This document shows positions 55,219 to 64,000 of a stretch of DNA of 64,000 nucleotides, one piece after another. The stretch is from Brachyspira intermedia PWS/A (GTDB lineage: Bacteria; Spirochaetota; Brachyspiria; Brachyspirales; Brachyspiraceae). Each line of letters opens with the position of its first letter. The first letter of the stretch is position 1. The translations under genes and the position numbers were made by a program. The notes under the pieces were generated by a model. It searched no databases and had not been told where the DNA came from. It saw only the letters and a list, made by a program, of their open reading frames with translations. The DNA lies in the NCBI RefSeq assembly GCF_000223215.1, contig NC_017243.1, positions 1,364,001-1,428,000 on the forward strand. Direction: 5' to 3'.

Positions 55219-55845
55219 ATGAAATTAGCAGTTTTTGATTTTGATTCTACTTTAATGGACGGTGAGACTTTGGATATCATAGCCAAGGAAACTAATTTTG
55301 CAAAAGAGATTGCTGAAATTACAGCAAGAGGAATGAGAGGAGAATTAGATTTCTTTGAGAGTTTGCAAAGTAGGGTAGCTTTACTAAAAGGTATCAAATT
55401 AGAAACTGTTAATGAAATTTGTAATTCGCTTCCTGTAATGAACGGAGCAAAAGAAATTATCGAAGAGCTTCATAAAAGAGATTATAAATGCGTATGTTTC
55501 TCTGGTGGATTTAAAAATGCTACTGTTCCATTTGCTAAGAAATTAAATTTAGATGCCGAGTTTTCAAATATATTTCATGTTAAAGATGATGTACTTACTG
55601 GAAAAGTAGGCGGCGAGATGATGTTTTCTGACAGCAAGGGAAATATGCTTTTAACATTGCAGAGGCTTTTGAATATTTCTTATGATGATACTTTAGTTGT
55701 TGGAGATGGTGCTAATGATTTGAGTATGTTTAAATACGCTAAAAATAAAGCTGCTTTCTGTGCTAAAGAGATTCTAAAAAAAGAAGCGAATATTGTAATA
55801 GATAAAAAAGATTTAACTCTTATATTAGAAAAATTGAATATGTAG
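55219..55845 (+). CDS. serB: phosphoserine phosphatase (HAD-IB)
   Basis: A 208-residue HAD phosphatase. It has AVFDFDSTLMDGET with the nucleophile aspartate, ITARGMRGELDFFESLQSRV in the cap, VCFSGGFKNAT as motif II and VVGDGANDLSMFKYA as the metal motif. These match SerB closely, and the length is that of single-domain SerB. It removes phosphate from phosphoserine, the last step of serine synthesis. It follows serA by 18 bases, with the terminator after it closing the operon. There is no ACT domain. Confidence 0.94.
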   Translation: MKLAVFDFDSTLMDGETLDIIAKETNFAKEIAEITARGMRGELDFFESLQSRVALLKGIKLETVNEICNSLPVMNGAKEIIEELHKRDYKCVCFSGGFKNATVPFAKKLNLDAEFSNIFHVKDDVLTGKVGGEMMFSDSKGNMLLTLQRLLNISYDDTLVVGDGANDLSMFKYAKNKAAFCAKEILKKEANIVIDKKDLTLILEKLNM

Positions 55846-55871
55846 AGAGTTAGTATAAAATATTAAAAAAT

Positions 55872-55901
55872 AAAAAGAGGCTTTTTAAGTCTCTTTTTTT
55901 A
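55872..55901 (+). terminator. terminator of the serA-serB operon
   Basis: Stem AAAGAGGCTT / AAGTCTCTTT (55874-55883 and 55887-55896, one G-U pair) with T7 after it. Confidence 0.85.
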
Positions 55902-55952
55902 TTATCTTTTATTTTAAAATAAATCTTCAAATGTATATAAATTTAGATTATA

Positions 55953-55995
55953 TAAAAAAGGAGCTTTATATAAAATAAAACTCCTTTAAAATTTT
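55953..55995 (-). terminator. terminator downstream of citrate synthase
   Basis: Inverted repeat AAAGGAG...CTCCTTT (55957-55963 and 55981-55987) with an AT-rich inner stem. On the minus strand it leads into TTTTTT. It closes the acn-icd-gltA run. Confidence 0.75.
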
Positions 55996-56014
55996 TATTA
56001 GAAATTATATTTTA

Positions 56015-57358
56015 TTATCTTTTATCCATGCTTATAAACTCTTGAGGTTCTATAACATTTTTATAAGCAGGTCTTATTATTCTTCTGTCATCAAAATTAA
56101 GCTCTTCTATTCTATGAGCACACCAGCCAACAATTCTTGACATAGCAAATAAAGGAGTATAAATTTCTTTAGGTATTCCAAGCATGTCATATATGAATCC
56201 TGAATAAAGGTCTACATTAGCACATACTCTTTTTTTCTCTCCTTTTACTTTCATAAAGCATTCTACAGCTCTTTCTTCTATTAATTCTAAGAATTGAAGT
56301 TCGCATTCTTTTTTCTTTTCTTTTGCTAATTGTCTAGCTAAATCTTTTAATATAACAGCTCTAGGGTCTGATAAAGTATATACAGCATGTCCCATACCAT
56401 AAATTAAACCGCTATGATCGTATGCTTCTTTATTAAGCATTTTTGTAAGATAATCATCTATTTCATTTTTATCTTCCCAATTATCTATTACTTCTTTTAA
56501 GTGAATAAACATATCCATTACTTTTGCATTAGCACCACCATGCAAATCACCTTTAAGAGAACCAATACCGGCTGATATGCTTGAATATGTATCTGTTCTT
56601 GATGAGCTTGTAACACGTACTGTAAATGTAGAGTTATTACCGCCGCCATGATCAGCATGAAGTATTAAAAGTAAATCAAGCATTCTAGCTTCTAAAGGAC
56701 TAAATTCTTGTTTAAGCATATACAAGAAATTTTCTGCTATTGAATATTTTGGTTTTGGTAATGTTATATTTAAATATTTTTGATTAACGCTATATTTATA
56801 CATATTATAAGCATAGGCAATAACTGCTGGGAATCTTGCTATTAATTGTATAGACTGAAGCATTAAATTATCCAATGATAAGTCTTCAGGGTTAGGATCA
56901 TGAATATACATTTCAAGTACGCTTCTTGAAAGAATATTCATAATATTTTGTCCTTCCAAATCAATTATATTCATAATTGTTTTTTTATCTAAGTACATAT
57001 TTTCAGCTATAAGATCTCTAAAAGATTGAAGTCTTTCCTCATCTGGAAGTTTACCAGAAAGAAGCAAATAACAAACTTCCTCATATCCGAAACGATTATT
57101 TTTTAATATGTCTTCAGCTATATCATTAATGCTGTATCCTCTATAGTATAATTTACCGTCTATAGGATATACATTTCCATTTTCATCTTTTTCATAACCT
57201 ACAACATCACCTACATTAGTAAGTCCTACAAGTACCCCTGTTCCGTCTTCATTTCTAAGCCCTTTTTTCACATTATATTTTTGAAAAAGCTCGCTATCAA
57301 TTTTTATACGTTTACTGGAATGATCGTATAGTTTATAAAGTAGATATTCTTTTTTCAT
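56015..57358 (-). CDS. gltA: citrate synthase
   Basis: A 447-residue citrate synthase with an N-terminal extension of about 70 residues before LYYRGYSINDIAE. Catalytic residues are visible: HADHGGGNNSTFTVRVTSS with the first histidine, GMGHAVYTLSDPRAV with the second, and ANVDLYSGFIYDMLGIP with the aspartate. SLKGDLHGGANAKVMDMF is the substrate loop. It condenses oxaloacetate and acetyl-CoA. Preceded by the isocitrate dehydrogenase and aconitase genes, it completes a three-enzyme route to 2-oxoglutarate, probably for glutamate supply; no further TCA genes are in the window. A 2-methylcitrate synthase role is possible but less likely in this context. Confidence 0.92.
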   Translation of the reverse strand: MKKEYLLYKLYDHSSKRIKIDSELFQKYNVKKGLRNEDGTGVLVGLTNVGDVVGYEKDENGNVYPIDGKLYYRGYSINDIAEDILKNNRFGYEEVCYLLLSGKLPDEERLQSFRDLIAENMYLDKKTIMNIIDLEGQNIMNILSRSVLEMYIHDPNPEDLSLDNLMLQSIQLIARFPAVIAYAYNMYKYSVNQKYLNITLPKPKYSIAENFLYMLKQEFSPLEARMLDLLLILHADHGGGNNSTFTVRVTSSSRTDTYSSISAGIGSLKGDLHGGANAKVMDMFIHLKEVIDNWEDKNEIDDYLTKMLNKEAYDHSGLIYGMGHAVYTLSDPRAVILKDLARQLAKEKKKECELQFLELIEERAVECFMKVKGEKKRVCANVDLYSGFIYDMLGIPKEIYTPLFAMSRIVGWCAHRIEELNFDDRRIIRPAYKNVIEPQEFISMDKR

Positions 57359-57435
57359 AATAAACTCCTTATAAATTTATTTTAGTTTATAAAATATAAT
57401 GTATATTTTATGTGTAAAAAATAATTATGAATCAA

Positions 57436-58695
57436 TTATATTAGAGAAATAATTTTTTCTCCAAACTCTTTAGTATCAAGAGGCTTTCCATTATCCATAA
57501 AGTTTGCTAAATCTTCGGTAGCATAACCGCTTTCAAATGACTTCTCTAATGCATTTATTATCATATCAGCAGCTTCATTCATATTCAAATATTCCAATGC
57601 CATAACAGAAGAAAGTATTAATGAACAAGGATTAGCTTGATTTTTTCCGGCTATATCTGGTGCTGTTCCATGAGTAGCCTCAAAAATAGCATGTCCTGTT
57701 TTATAATTAATATTTCCTCCCGGTGCTATTCCTATTCCTCCAACCATAGCTGCTAATTGGTCAGATATATAATCACCGTTTAAATTTAGTGTAGCTATTA
57801 CAGAATAGTCTTCAGGTTTTAATAATGTATTTTGTAAGAATGCATCGGCTATATTATCTTTTATTATTATTTTTCCACTTTCTTTAGCTTCTTTTAATTT
57901 TGCTTTTGCTTTATCTTCACCTAACTCTTTTTTTATTTCGGCATATTCTTCCATAGTGAAAGTTTTATCAGCAAATTCTTTTCTAGCAAGTTCATATCCG
58001 TATTTTTTGAATCCGCCTTCAGTAAACTTCATTATATTACCTTTATGAACTAATGTAACAGAAGGGAGCTTATTCTCAATAGCATATTCAATGGCTGATG
58101 CTATTAATCTTTTAGAACCTTCTTCTGATACAGGCTTAACTCCGAAAGATGAAGTTTCTGGGAATCTTACTTTACTTACTCCCATTTCATTTTTTAAGAA
58201 GTTGTAAAATTTCTTAGCTTCTTCAGTACCAGTTTTCCATTCTATACCTGCATATATATCTTCAGTATTTTCTCTGAATACTACCATATTAACTTTATTA
58301 GGTTCTTTTACAGGTGAAGAAGTACCTTTAAACCATCTTACTGGTCTTAAACAAACATAAAGATCCAAAGTTTGACGAAGTGCCACATTAAGAGAACGCA
58401 TACCTTCACCTACAGGAGTAGTTAAAGGCCCTTTTATACCTATAAGATATTCTTTAAAAGTATTTATAGTTTCATCAGGCAAAGGAGTGCCTAATTTTTG
58501 CTGTGCCTTATCTCCGGCAAGCACTTCAAGCCATTCTATAGATTTCTTGCCATTATATGCTTTTTTTACAGCTTCATTCACAATCATTTGAGATACTGGT
58601 GTAATCTCTGCACCAACTCCGTCTCCTTCTATAAAAGGAATTGTAACATTATCTGGTACTATTAATTTACCATTTTTCATTTCTATTTTACTCAT
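57436..58695 (-). CDS. icd: isocitrate dehydrogenase (NADP-type)
   Basis: A 419-residue homodimer-type isocitrate dehydrogenase. It has [52 protein letters not shown] with the isocitrate-binding serine and arginines, [58 protein letters not shown] with metal aspartates and [19 protein letters not shown] with the coenzyme loop. It converts isocitrate to 2-oxoglutarate. The citrate synthase gene begins 77 bases downstream. A repeat element separates it from aconitase upstream. Confidence 0.93.
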   Translation of the reverse strand: MSKIEMKNGKLIVPDNVTIPFIEGDGVGAEITPVSQMIVNEAVKKAYNGKKSIEWLEVLAGDKAQQKLGTPLPDETINTFKEYLIGIKGPLTTPVGEGMRSLNVALRQTLDLYVCLRPVRWFKGTSSPVKEPNKVNMVVFRENTEDIYAGIEWKTGTEEAKKFYNFLKNEMGVSKVRFPETSSFGVKPVSEEGSKRLIASAIEYAIENKLPSVTLVHKGNIMKFTEGGFKKYGYELARKEFADKTFTMEEYAEIKKELGEDKAKAKLKEAKESGKIIIKDNIADAFLQNTLLKPEDYSVIATLNLNGDYISDQLAAMVGGIGIAPGGNINYKTGHAIFEATHGTAPDIAGKNQANPCSLILSSVMALEYLNMNEAADMIINALEKSFESGYATEDLANFMDNGKPLDTKEFGEKIISLI

Positions 58696-58776
58696 ATTGA
58701 AATCCTATTATTAATTAGTTTTTATTTATTTTTTATATGCTAAAACAACTATATTTTTTCGTATAATTTTTTTATT

Positions 58777-58965
58777 CAACTTTTTTCCGTCGCACACTCT
58801 GTGGGCTTCGCTAAAGTTGCAAATATTTTAATTTTTATACAATTAGAATATATATTAAATATAGCACAAAACCTAAATTTAAGTTAAAATGCAGTCTTTT
58901 TATTTCTTTTGCTCACAAAATTGTAAAATATACATATCGGTTGAGCAAAGCCGCCGCAAATAAAA
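58777..58965. repeat. dispersed repeat inside the acn-icd gap
   Basis: The 309-base gap between aconitase and icd holds a copy, in the opposite orientation, of the 45.6 kb repeat. It has CAACTTTTTTCCGTCGCACACTC, GGGCTTCGCTAAAGTTGC, ACCTAAATTTAAGTTAAAATGCAGTCTTT and a closing GAGCAAAGCCGCCGC. It is shorter and more AT-rich than the 45.6 kb copy and has lost the GTTCTTTT/AAAAGAAC hairpin arms, so it looks degraded. Confidence 0.65.
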
Positions 58966-59004
58966 AACTTAAAAAATTATAAATATAGTTTGTTTAGCTA
59001 TAAA

Positions 59005-61260
59005 TTAATTTTTCATTAAACTATTCAATGCTCCTCCGTTTTTAAACCATTCAATTTGTGCTTCATTATAAGTATGCACTGCTTCAAATGTATCTTCATT
59101 GCCATTTTCATGAACGACTTTAACAGTAAGATTTTGTTTAGGTTTGAAATTATCAAGACCTAATATAGTTATTTTATCTTTTTCTTGTATTTTATTGTAA
59201 TCTTCTTTATCTTTAAATGTTATTGCAAGCATACCTTGTTTTTTTAGATTTGTTTCATGTATCCTAGCAAAACTTTTAGCAAGTACTGCTTTTACATTCA
59301 AAAATCTAGGCTCCATTGCAGCATGCTCTCTGCTTGAACCTTCACCGTAATTTTCTTCTGCTACAACTATAGAAGATATATTTTTATTTTTATATTCTTT
59401 TGCTGTTTTTGAAACTTCCTCATAACTGTTATTTAATTGATTGAATACACAGTTTGTTTTATCATTAAAGAAATTAACAGCACCCATTAACATGTTATCT
59501 GAAATATTCTCTAAATGTCCTCTGAATTTTAGCCAAGGTCCAGCCATTGATATATGGTCTGTTGTACATTTACCTTTTACTTTTATTAATAGAGGCATAT
59601 TATTAAAATCATTGATATTGAATTTATCGAAAGGTTTTAATAATTGTAAACGTTTAGAATCTTTATCTATTATAATTTCTATATTACTATCAGGGGCATT
59701 CTGTCTTTTTTTATTTTCTGTGTTAAGTCCATTTTTAGGCAAAGCTATTCCAACAGGTGCATCAAGTTTTACTTCTTTTCCTTCTTCATTAATAAGAGTA
59801 TCTTTAAGAGGATTGAATCTTAAATCTCCTGCTATACTCAAAGCCATTACAGTTTCAGGAGAAGCAACGAATGCATGAGTATTAGGGTTGCCGTCTGCTC
59901 TTTTAGCAAAGTTTCTATTGAAAGATGTTACTATTGAGTTTGCTCTTGTATTATCAGGTTCTTGTCTGTTCCATTGTCCTATACAAGGTCCGCATGCATT
60001 AGTCATTATAACAGCACCAATTTTTTTGAAGTCATCAATTATGCCATCTCTTAAAGCGGCATTATATGAAGCTTCAGAACCCGGATTAATTATTATTTTT
60101 GCTTTTACTTTTAATTTCTTTTCTATAACTTGACGGGCAATAGAAGCAGCCTTGCTTAAATCATGATAAGAAGAATTAGTACAAGAACCTATTAAACCAA
60201 CTTCCATAGCTGTAGGATATTTATTTTCTTCTACTTTTTTAGCAAACTCACTTATAGTGCATGCAGCATCTGGTGTAAATGGTCCATTCAAGTATGGTTC
60301 TAATTCAGACAAGTTTATTTCTATTATTTTGTCATAATATTTTTCTGGATTATTATATACTTCTTCATCAGCTTTTAAATTATTAATATTTTCATCTGCA
60401 AGTTTGGCAATTTCTTCGCGTCCTGTAGAAATTAAATATTCTTTTATATTATTGTCATAATGGAATATTGAAGTAGTAGCTCCAACTTCAGCACCCATAT
60501 TACATATTGAAGCCTTACCAGCGGCGGATAGGGTAGAAGCACCTTCACCAAAATATTCTATAATAGAATTAGTACCGCCTTTAACTGTTAAAATACCAGC
60601 TAATTTTAGTATTACATCTTTAGCACTAGCCCAGCCGCTTAATGAACCAGTCAATTTTACCCCTATTATATTAGGTATTTTTAATTCCCATTCCATACCA
60701 GTCATAACGTCAACTGCATCAGCTCCTCCAACACCTATAGCAAGCATTCCAAGTCCTCCGGCATTAGGTGTATGAGAGTCTGTACCAATCATCATACCTG
60801 CAGGAAAAGCATAATTTTCTAATACTATTTGGTGAATTATTCCAGAACCTGCCTCCCAAAAACCAAGTCCGTATTTTTTAGCAACGCTTTCCAAAAAATT
60901 ATAAACTTCTTTATTTGTATTAATTGCGTTTTTTAAATCTTCTTCAGCACCTTTGCATGCTTCTATTAAGTGATCACAATGTATTGTTGCTGGTACTGCA
61001 GAAGAAGTTTTTCCAGCATTCATAAATTGAAGGAGTGCCATTTGTGCTGTGGCGTCTTGCATAGCAACTCTGTCTGGTCTAAAGTCCGCATAATCTTCAG
61101 CTCTTTTAAAATCTTTTATATCATTTTCATTATATAAATGAGCATATAAAATTTTTTCTGATAATGTTAGGCTTCTGTTTAATTTAGATTTTATATTATT
61201 AATTTTATTAGAATATCCTTTATAAAAATTTCTTATCATTTCTATATCATATACTTCCAT
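59005..61260 (-). CDS. acnA: aconitate hydratase
   Basis: A 751-residue aconitase of the mitochondrial type (shorter than E. coli AcnA). The iron-sulfur cysteines are in [18 protein letters not shown] and [45 protein letters not shown] and [23 protein letters not shown] are the N-terminal active-site motifs, and [19 protein letters not shown] and [17 protein letters not shown] belong to the swivel domain. It isomerises citrate to isocitrate. It is the first gene of the acn-icd-gltA run and is divergent from the Spy-like gene. The N-terminus has no signal peptide. Confidence 0.94.
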   Translation of the reverse strand: MEVYDIEMIRNFYKGYSNKINNIKSKLNRSLTLSEKILYAHLYNENDIKDFKRAEDYADFRPDRVAMQDATAQMALLQFMNAGKTSSAVPATIHCDHLIEACKGAEEDLKNAINTNKEVYNFLESVAKKYGLGFWEAGSGIIHQIVLENYAFPAGMMIGTDSHTPNAGGLGMLAIGVGGADAVDVMTGMEWELKIPNIIGVKLTGSLSGWASAKDVILKLAGILTVKGGTNSIIEYFGEGASTLSAAGKASICNMGAEVGATTSIFHYDNNIKEYLISTGREEIAKLADENINNLKADEEVYNNPEKYYDKIIEINLSELEPYLNGPFTPDAACTISEFAKKVEENKYPTAMEVGLIGSCTNSSYHDLSKAASIARQVIEKKLKVKAKIIINPGSEASYNAALRDGIIDDFKKIGAVIMTNACGPCIGQWNRQEPDNTRANSIVTSFNRNFAKRADGNPNTHAFVASPETVMALSIAGDLRFNPLKDTLINEEGKEVKLDAPVGIALPKNGLNTENKKRQNAPDSNIEIIIDKDSKRLQLLKPFDKFNINDFNNMPLLIKVKGKCTTDHISMAGPWLKFRGHLENISDNMLMGAVNFFNDKTNCVFNQLNNSYEEVSKTAKEYKNKNISSIVVAEENYGEGSSREHAAMEPRFLNVKAVLAKSFARIHETNLKKQGMLAITFKDKEDYNKIQEKDKITILGLDNFKPKQNLTVKVVHENGNEDTFEAVHTYNEAQIEWFKNGGALNSLMKN

Positions 61261-61433
61261 AATTATAACCTTCTTAAATAAATATTGCTATAGAGTATTA
61301 CTATATAATAATATTATGTTTTTATCAATACTTTTATAATTTTTTATATTTATTGGGAACTTTTATGAAAAAACTACGTCTAATAAAGCAAATAGAAATT
61401 AGAAATTATTATTTTTATTGAAGGAGATTGAAA

Positions 61434-61958
61434 ATGAAAACTAAAATATTATTATCACTTTTTATAATTAGTTTAATATCATCAATTGCTTTTGCACAGC
61501 CGCCAGCACCAGATCCAGCTAATGAACCTAGATACAGATATGAAGCTACTCCAAGAGATAGAGAGCCAGTTCCTCCAGCTCCTAGAGATAGAGAACCTGT
61601 CCCTCCAAGACATAGACCTGGAGCAAGAGGTGATATATACAGAATGTGCAGAAATGCTGGAATATATTTGACAGATGAGCAAATTGATGAAATGAGCAAG
61701 ATATTTTATGAGTATGAATTAAAAATCAATGATTTAGAATATCAAAAAAGAAATATTGATTATAAATTCAAATTAGAAAGAGAAAAAATTGATATTGATT
61801 TAAACTTAATAAAAGACTTAATCAATCAAAAGAAAGATTTAGAAAAAGAAATAGATTATCTTAGAATTGAAAAAGATGTTGCTGTTTTAGATGTTCTTAC
61901 AGATGAACAATTAGCACAATTAAATAGCTACAGAATGAGATACTACTATTACAGATAA
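61434..61958 (+). CDS. Spy/CpxP-like periplasmic protein with Pro/Arg-rich linker
   Basis: A 174-residue secreted protein. The ATG at 61434 with GGAG 7 bases before it is preferred over an in-frame TTG at 61428. The signal peptide ends IAFA. A linker of about 45 residues then repeats PRDREPVPP twice. The helical body carries two L-T-x-x-Q motifs (YLTDEQIDEMSKIF and VLTDEQLAQLNSYR) flanking a long charged coiled coil, the Spy/CpxP/LTXXQ pattern. Such proteins are periplasmic chaperones or metal-stress sensors. The tail ends in YYYYR. A small 18-codon frame (61365-61421) lies just upstream; its stop abuts the ribosome site. Confidence 0.72.
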   Translation: MKTKILLSLFIISLISSIAFAQPPAPDPANEPRYRYEATPRDREPVPPAPRDREPVPPRHRPGARGDIYRMCRNAGIYLTDEQIDEMSKIFYEYELKINDLEYQKRNIDYKFKLEREKIDIDLNLIKDLINQKKDLEKEIDYLRIEKDVAVLDVLTDEQLAQLNSYRMRYYYYR

Positions 61959-62010
61959 TAAAATAGAAAACTGATTTATAAAATATATATACGAGGTTTA
62001 TTGAAAAATT

Positions 62011-62042
62011 GAGGCAGTATTTTCTACTGCCTCTTTTTTATT
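62011..62042 (+). terminator. terminator of the Spy-like gene
   Basis: Perfect stem GAGGCAGTA / TACTGCCTC (62011-62019 and 62025-62033), 5-base loop, then T6ATTTTT. Confidence 0.88.
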
Positions 62043-62083
62043 TTTGATATATAATATCATAAAAATATTATTGGGATTTTATT

Positions 62084-62553
62084 ATGATAAAAGAGTTTAA
62101 AAAATTTATTATGAAAGGAAGCATATTGGATATGGCAGTAGGCTTAGTGATTGGAGCGGCATTTACAAAAATTGTTAATTCTTTTGTAGATGATATATTA
62201 ATGCCTCCAATAGGTATGATATTAAGCGGTATAGATTTTTCTAATATATTTATAGTTATAAAAAAGGTACTGATACTTTAGGTAATTATAGTTCTATAGA
62301 AGCTGCTAGAAATGCAGGTGCTGTTGTCATAGGTGTAGGTGTATTTATTAATGCTATAATAAGTTTTATAATAACCGCTTTATCTTTATTTATAATTATC
62401 AAACTATTCAATAAAATACAAGAAAAATCTACAAAAAAAGAAAAAGATGATAAAGAGTTAAAAGAAAAAGTTTGTCCTTATTGTTATTCTACTATAAATA
62501 TTAATGCTGTAAAATGCCCAAATTGTACATCTGATTTAGTTTCTAAGGAATAA
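62084..62553 (+). pseudogene. mscL: large-conductance mechanosensitive channel with zinc-ribbon tail, frameshifted
   Basis: The first 62 residues are MscL ([41 protein letters not shown]). The frame then hits a stop after [10 protein letters not shown]. Adding one A to the A6 run at 62260-62265 gives [39 protein letters not shown], the second membrane span, and a 156-residue protein. After the usual cytoplasmic helix ([11 protein letters not shown]) the restored frame adds [18 protein letters not shown], a C-x-x-C...C-x-x-C zinc ribbon that E. coli MscL lacks. MscL opens under hypo-osmotic tension. As written only the first span would be made, so no channel. The gene sits alone between a terminator and the symporter gene. 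Confidence 0.85.
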
Positions 62554-62763
62554 TTTAGTATATTTTTTACATTTATGATATTTTTGTTTACATATATTGT
62601 TTGTTTTAGTGATATTTTATCTTTTTTAATATTGTATATAGTAATATGGTATGTTTTTTAATATTATTATATATGATAATATTTAAAAAAATGTACTATC
62701 TATTTACAAATTAATTTTTTTGTATTATATTATATAATATATACTACTAATTAGGAGAAACTA

Positions 62764-63969
62764 ATGGAAAAAAAGTTTAAACTCGGTCTAGTTCCAAGAC
62801 TGATTATTGGAATTTTACTTGGTATATTTTTCGGACAGCATTTTATACCAGAAGTAATATCCAGAATTATCGTTACAGCTTCGGGAATATTCAGCTCCTA
62901 CCTAAAATTTGTAATACCTTTGATGATTGTTTCTTATGTATCTATGGGTATAGCAGACTTAAAAGAAGGCTCTGGTTTCTTATTACTTGTAACTTGTGCT
63001 TTAGCTTATGGATCTACTTTAATAGCAGGTTCAGCATCATTTTTAGTGGCATTCAATTTATTTCCTAGCTTTATGAGTGCTGATGATATTCAAAAAATTG
63101 CAGCAGCAGCAGGAAATTCAGTTAGTCCTTACTTATCAATAACCGTTACACCGCTTTTGGATACATTGGCAGCAGTTTTATTTGCTTTCATTATAGGACT
63201 TGGAATATCTTCTATGAGAGGTAAAGAAATAGGAGATTATTTATATAATGTTTTCAAAGAGTTATCAACTATAATAGATAAAGTATTAAGAGTATCTATC
63301 ATTCCTCTTTTACCTTTATATATTTGTGGTACTTTTGTAGATATGACTAGATCAGGAAAAACTTTTGTAATATTAGGTATATTATGGAAAGTATTCATAG
63401 TAGTAATTATAATGCATTTACTTTATTTATTAATAGCATTCTTAGTATCCGGTTCAATAGGAAAGAAAAATCCTTTTATGCTTATGAAAAACCAAATAGC
63501 AGGATATGCTACAGCTTTAGGTACACAGTCATCAGCTGCTACTATACCTGTTAATTTACAATGTGCTGAAAAAGACGGTATATCTGAGCAAATAAGAAAT
63601 TTCGTAGTACCTCTTTGTGCTAATATTCACATGGCCGGTTCTATGATAACAATTACAGCCTGTGCTACAGCAGTATGTTTAATGAATCAGATACCTATAA
63701 CTTATAGTACTATACTTCCATTTATTGCTATGCTTGGTATCGCTATGATAGCTTCTCCTGGTGCTCCTGGCGGTTCAATAATGACAGCTTTACCATTCCT
63801 TTATATGGTTGGTCTTGGCGGTCCTGACAGCCCTTTGAGTGCTATAATGGTTGCTTTATACATCACTCAAGACTCATTTGGTACAGCTTGTAACGTATCT
63901 GGTGATAATGCTTTGGGTGTTATAGTTGATACAATTTATAAGAAAAAAGTTGTAAAAACTGACGCATAA
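62764..63969 (+). CDS. dicarboxylate/amino acid:cation symporter (DAACS family)
   Basis: A 401-residue carrier of the glutamate/dicarboxylate:Na+ or H+ symporter fold with about eight spans and two re-entrant loops. It starts LVPRLIIGILLGIFFG. Hairpin 1 appears as GTQSSAATIPVNLQCAEKDGISEQIRNFVVPLCANIHMAG, which contains the serine-rich tip and the N-x-x-x-x-x-G site. Hairpin 2 follows as SPGAPGGSIMTALPF, and SFGTACNVSGDNALGVIVD carries the substrate-binding aspartate region. Substrate is serine/threonine, glutamate or C4-dicarboxylate; the closest pattern is the SstT-like group, but this is uncertain. AGGAG precedes the ATG. The last 30 bases of the window (AAAAAAGCCGC) may begin its terminator. 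Confidence 0.9.
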   Translation: MEKKFKLGLVPRLIIGILLGIFFGQHFIPEVISRIIVTASGIFSSYLKFVIPLMIVSYVSMGIADLKEGSGFLLLVTCALAYGSTLIAGSASFLVAFNLFPSFMSADDIQKIAAAAGNSVSPYLSITVTPLLDTLAAVLFAFIIGLGISSMRGKEIGDYLYNVFKELSTIIDKVLRVSIIPLLPLYICGTFVDMTRSGKTFVILGILWKVFIVVIIMHLLYLLIAFLVSGSIGKKNPFMLMKNQIAGYATALGTQSSAATIPVNLQCAEKDGISEQIRNFVVPLCANIHMAGSMITITACATAVCLMNQIPITYSTILPFIAMLGIAMIASPGAPGGSIMTALPFLYMVGLGGPDSPLSAIMVALYITQDSFGTACNVSGDNALGVIVDTIYKKKVVKTDA

Positions 63970-64000
63970 GTTTGCCGTATATTAAAAAAGCCGCTTGTTA

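Noticed and set aside
61365-61421. 18-codon frame ending NYYFY before the Spy-like gene, considered as an aromatic leader peptide
   Set aside because: The downstream gene has no link to aromatic amino acids and there is no hairpin after it. Overlap of its stop with the ribosome site may be chance.
61415-61699. Several overlapping frames on both strands in the Pro/Arg-rich region of the Spy-like gene
   Set aside because: They are shadows created by the GC-richer repeat of the proline-rich linker.

Overview
The window is a very AT-rich bacterial chromosome segment. Its gene set (CheX, ankyrin-repeat secreted proteins, YfhO-type membrane protein, DAACS and AGCS symporters, a 1236-residue DnaE), long A/T runs and short GC-rich repeats in an AT background suggest a spirochaete of the genus Brachyspira. 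That assignment rests on my recognition of gene style and content, not on a search. No rRNA, tRNA, CRISPR array, prophage or recognisable transposase was seen.

Layout. 1-2.5 kb: cyclic-nucleotide-binding regulators and a zinc alcohol dehydrogenase. 2.6-3.4 kb: a NADAR protein. 3.4-8.3 kb: a tandem duplication of a two-gene unit (multi-pass membrane protein, then secreted ankyrin protein); one membrane-protein copy is frameshifted. 8.3-15.2 kb: a JAMM-DinG fusion helicase, a GC-rich nested repeat, a CapA-like lipoprotein gene broken in its signal peptide, a CNNM/CBS transporter, an AmpD-like amidase lipoprotein and cheX. 15.5-21.9 kb: dnaE and clpB, convergent with a shared terminator. 22-28 kb: an unknown lipoprotein, an alanine/glycine symporter, msrB, a GNAT enzyme, a MITE-like element and deoD. 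28.1-29.5 kb: a self-contained DAHP synthase unit with promoter, a 23-residue Tyr/Phe-rich leader peptide, a hairpin, the gene and a terminator.

29.5-40.5 kb is a surface-polymer/phosphonate island: a CDP-glycerol glycerophosphotransferase-like protein, phosphonopyruvate decarboxylase, a three-part nucleotidyltransferase/cytidylyltransferase/PEP mutase, 2-aminoethylphosphonate transaminase, a LicC/PntC-like nucleotidyltransferase, an MFS transporter on the other strand, and a 997-residue protein joining a YidC/Oxa1-like domain to a sulfatase/LTA-synthase-like domain. Together these could make, activate and attach 2-aminoethylphosphonate. The decarboxylase and the mutase genes each carry a one-base loss in a homopolymer.

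40.5-51.6 kb: envelope genes (SpoIID-like protein, two tandem lytic transglycosylases separated by a dispersed repeat, a PepSY-like periplasmic protein, a YfhO protein) plus an aldehyde dehydrogenase. 52-56 kb: a complete serine pathway (class V aminotransferase, serA, serB) with an array of structured repeats in front of serA. 56-61.3 kb: citrate synthase, isocitrate dehydrogenase and aconitase, the oxidative branch to 2-oxoglutarate. 61.4-64 kb: a Spy/CpxP-like protein, a frameshifted mscL with a zinc-ribbon tail, and a dicarboxylate symporter.

Five genes carry single-base frameshifts, four of them one-base losses in A/T runs. These may be sequencing undercalls, real decay or slippage switches, and the sequence alone cannot decide.
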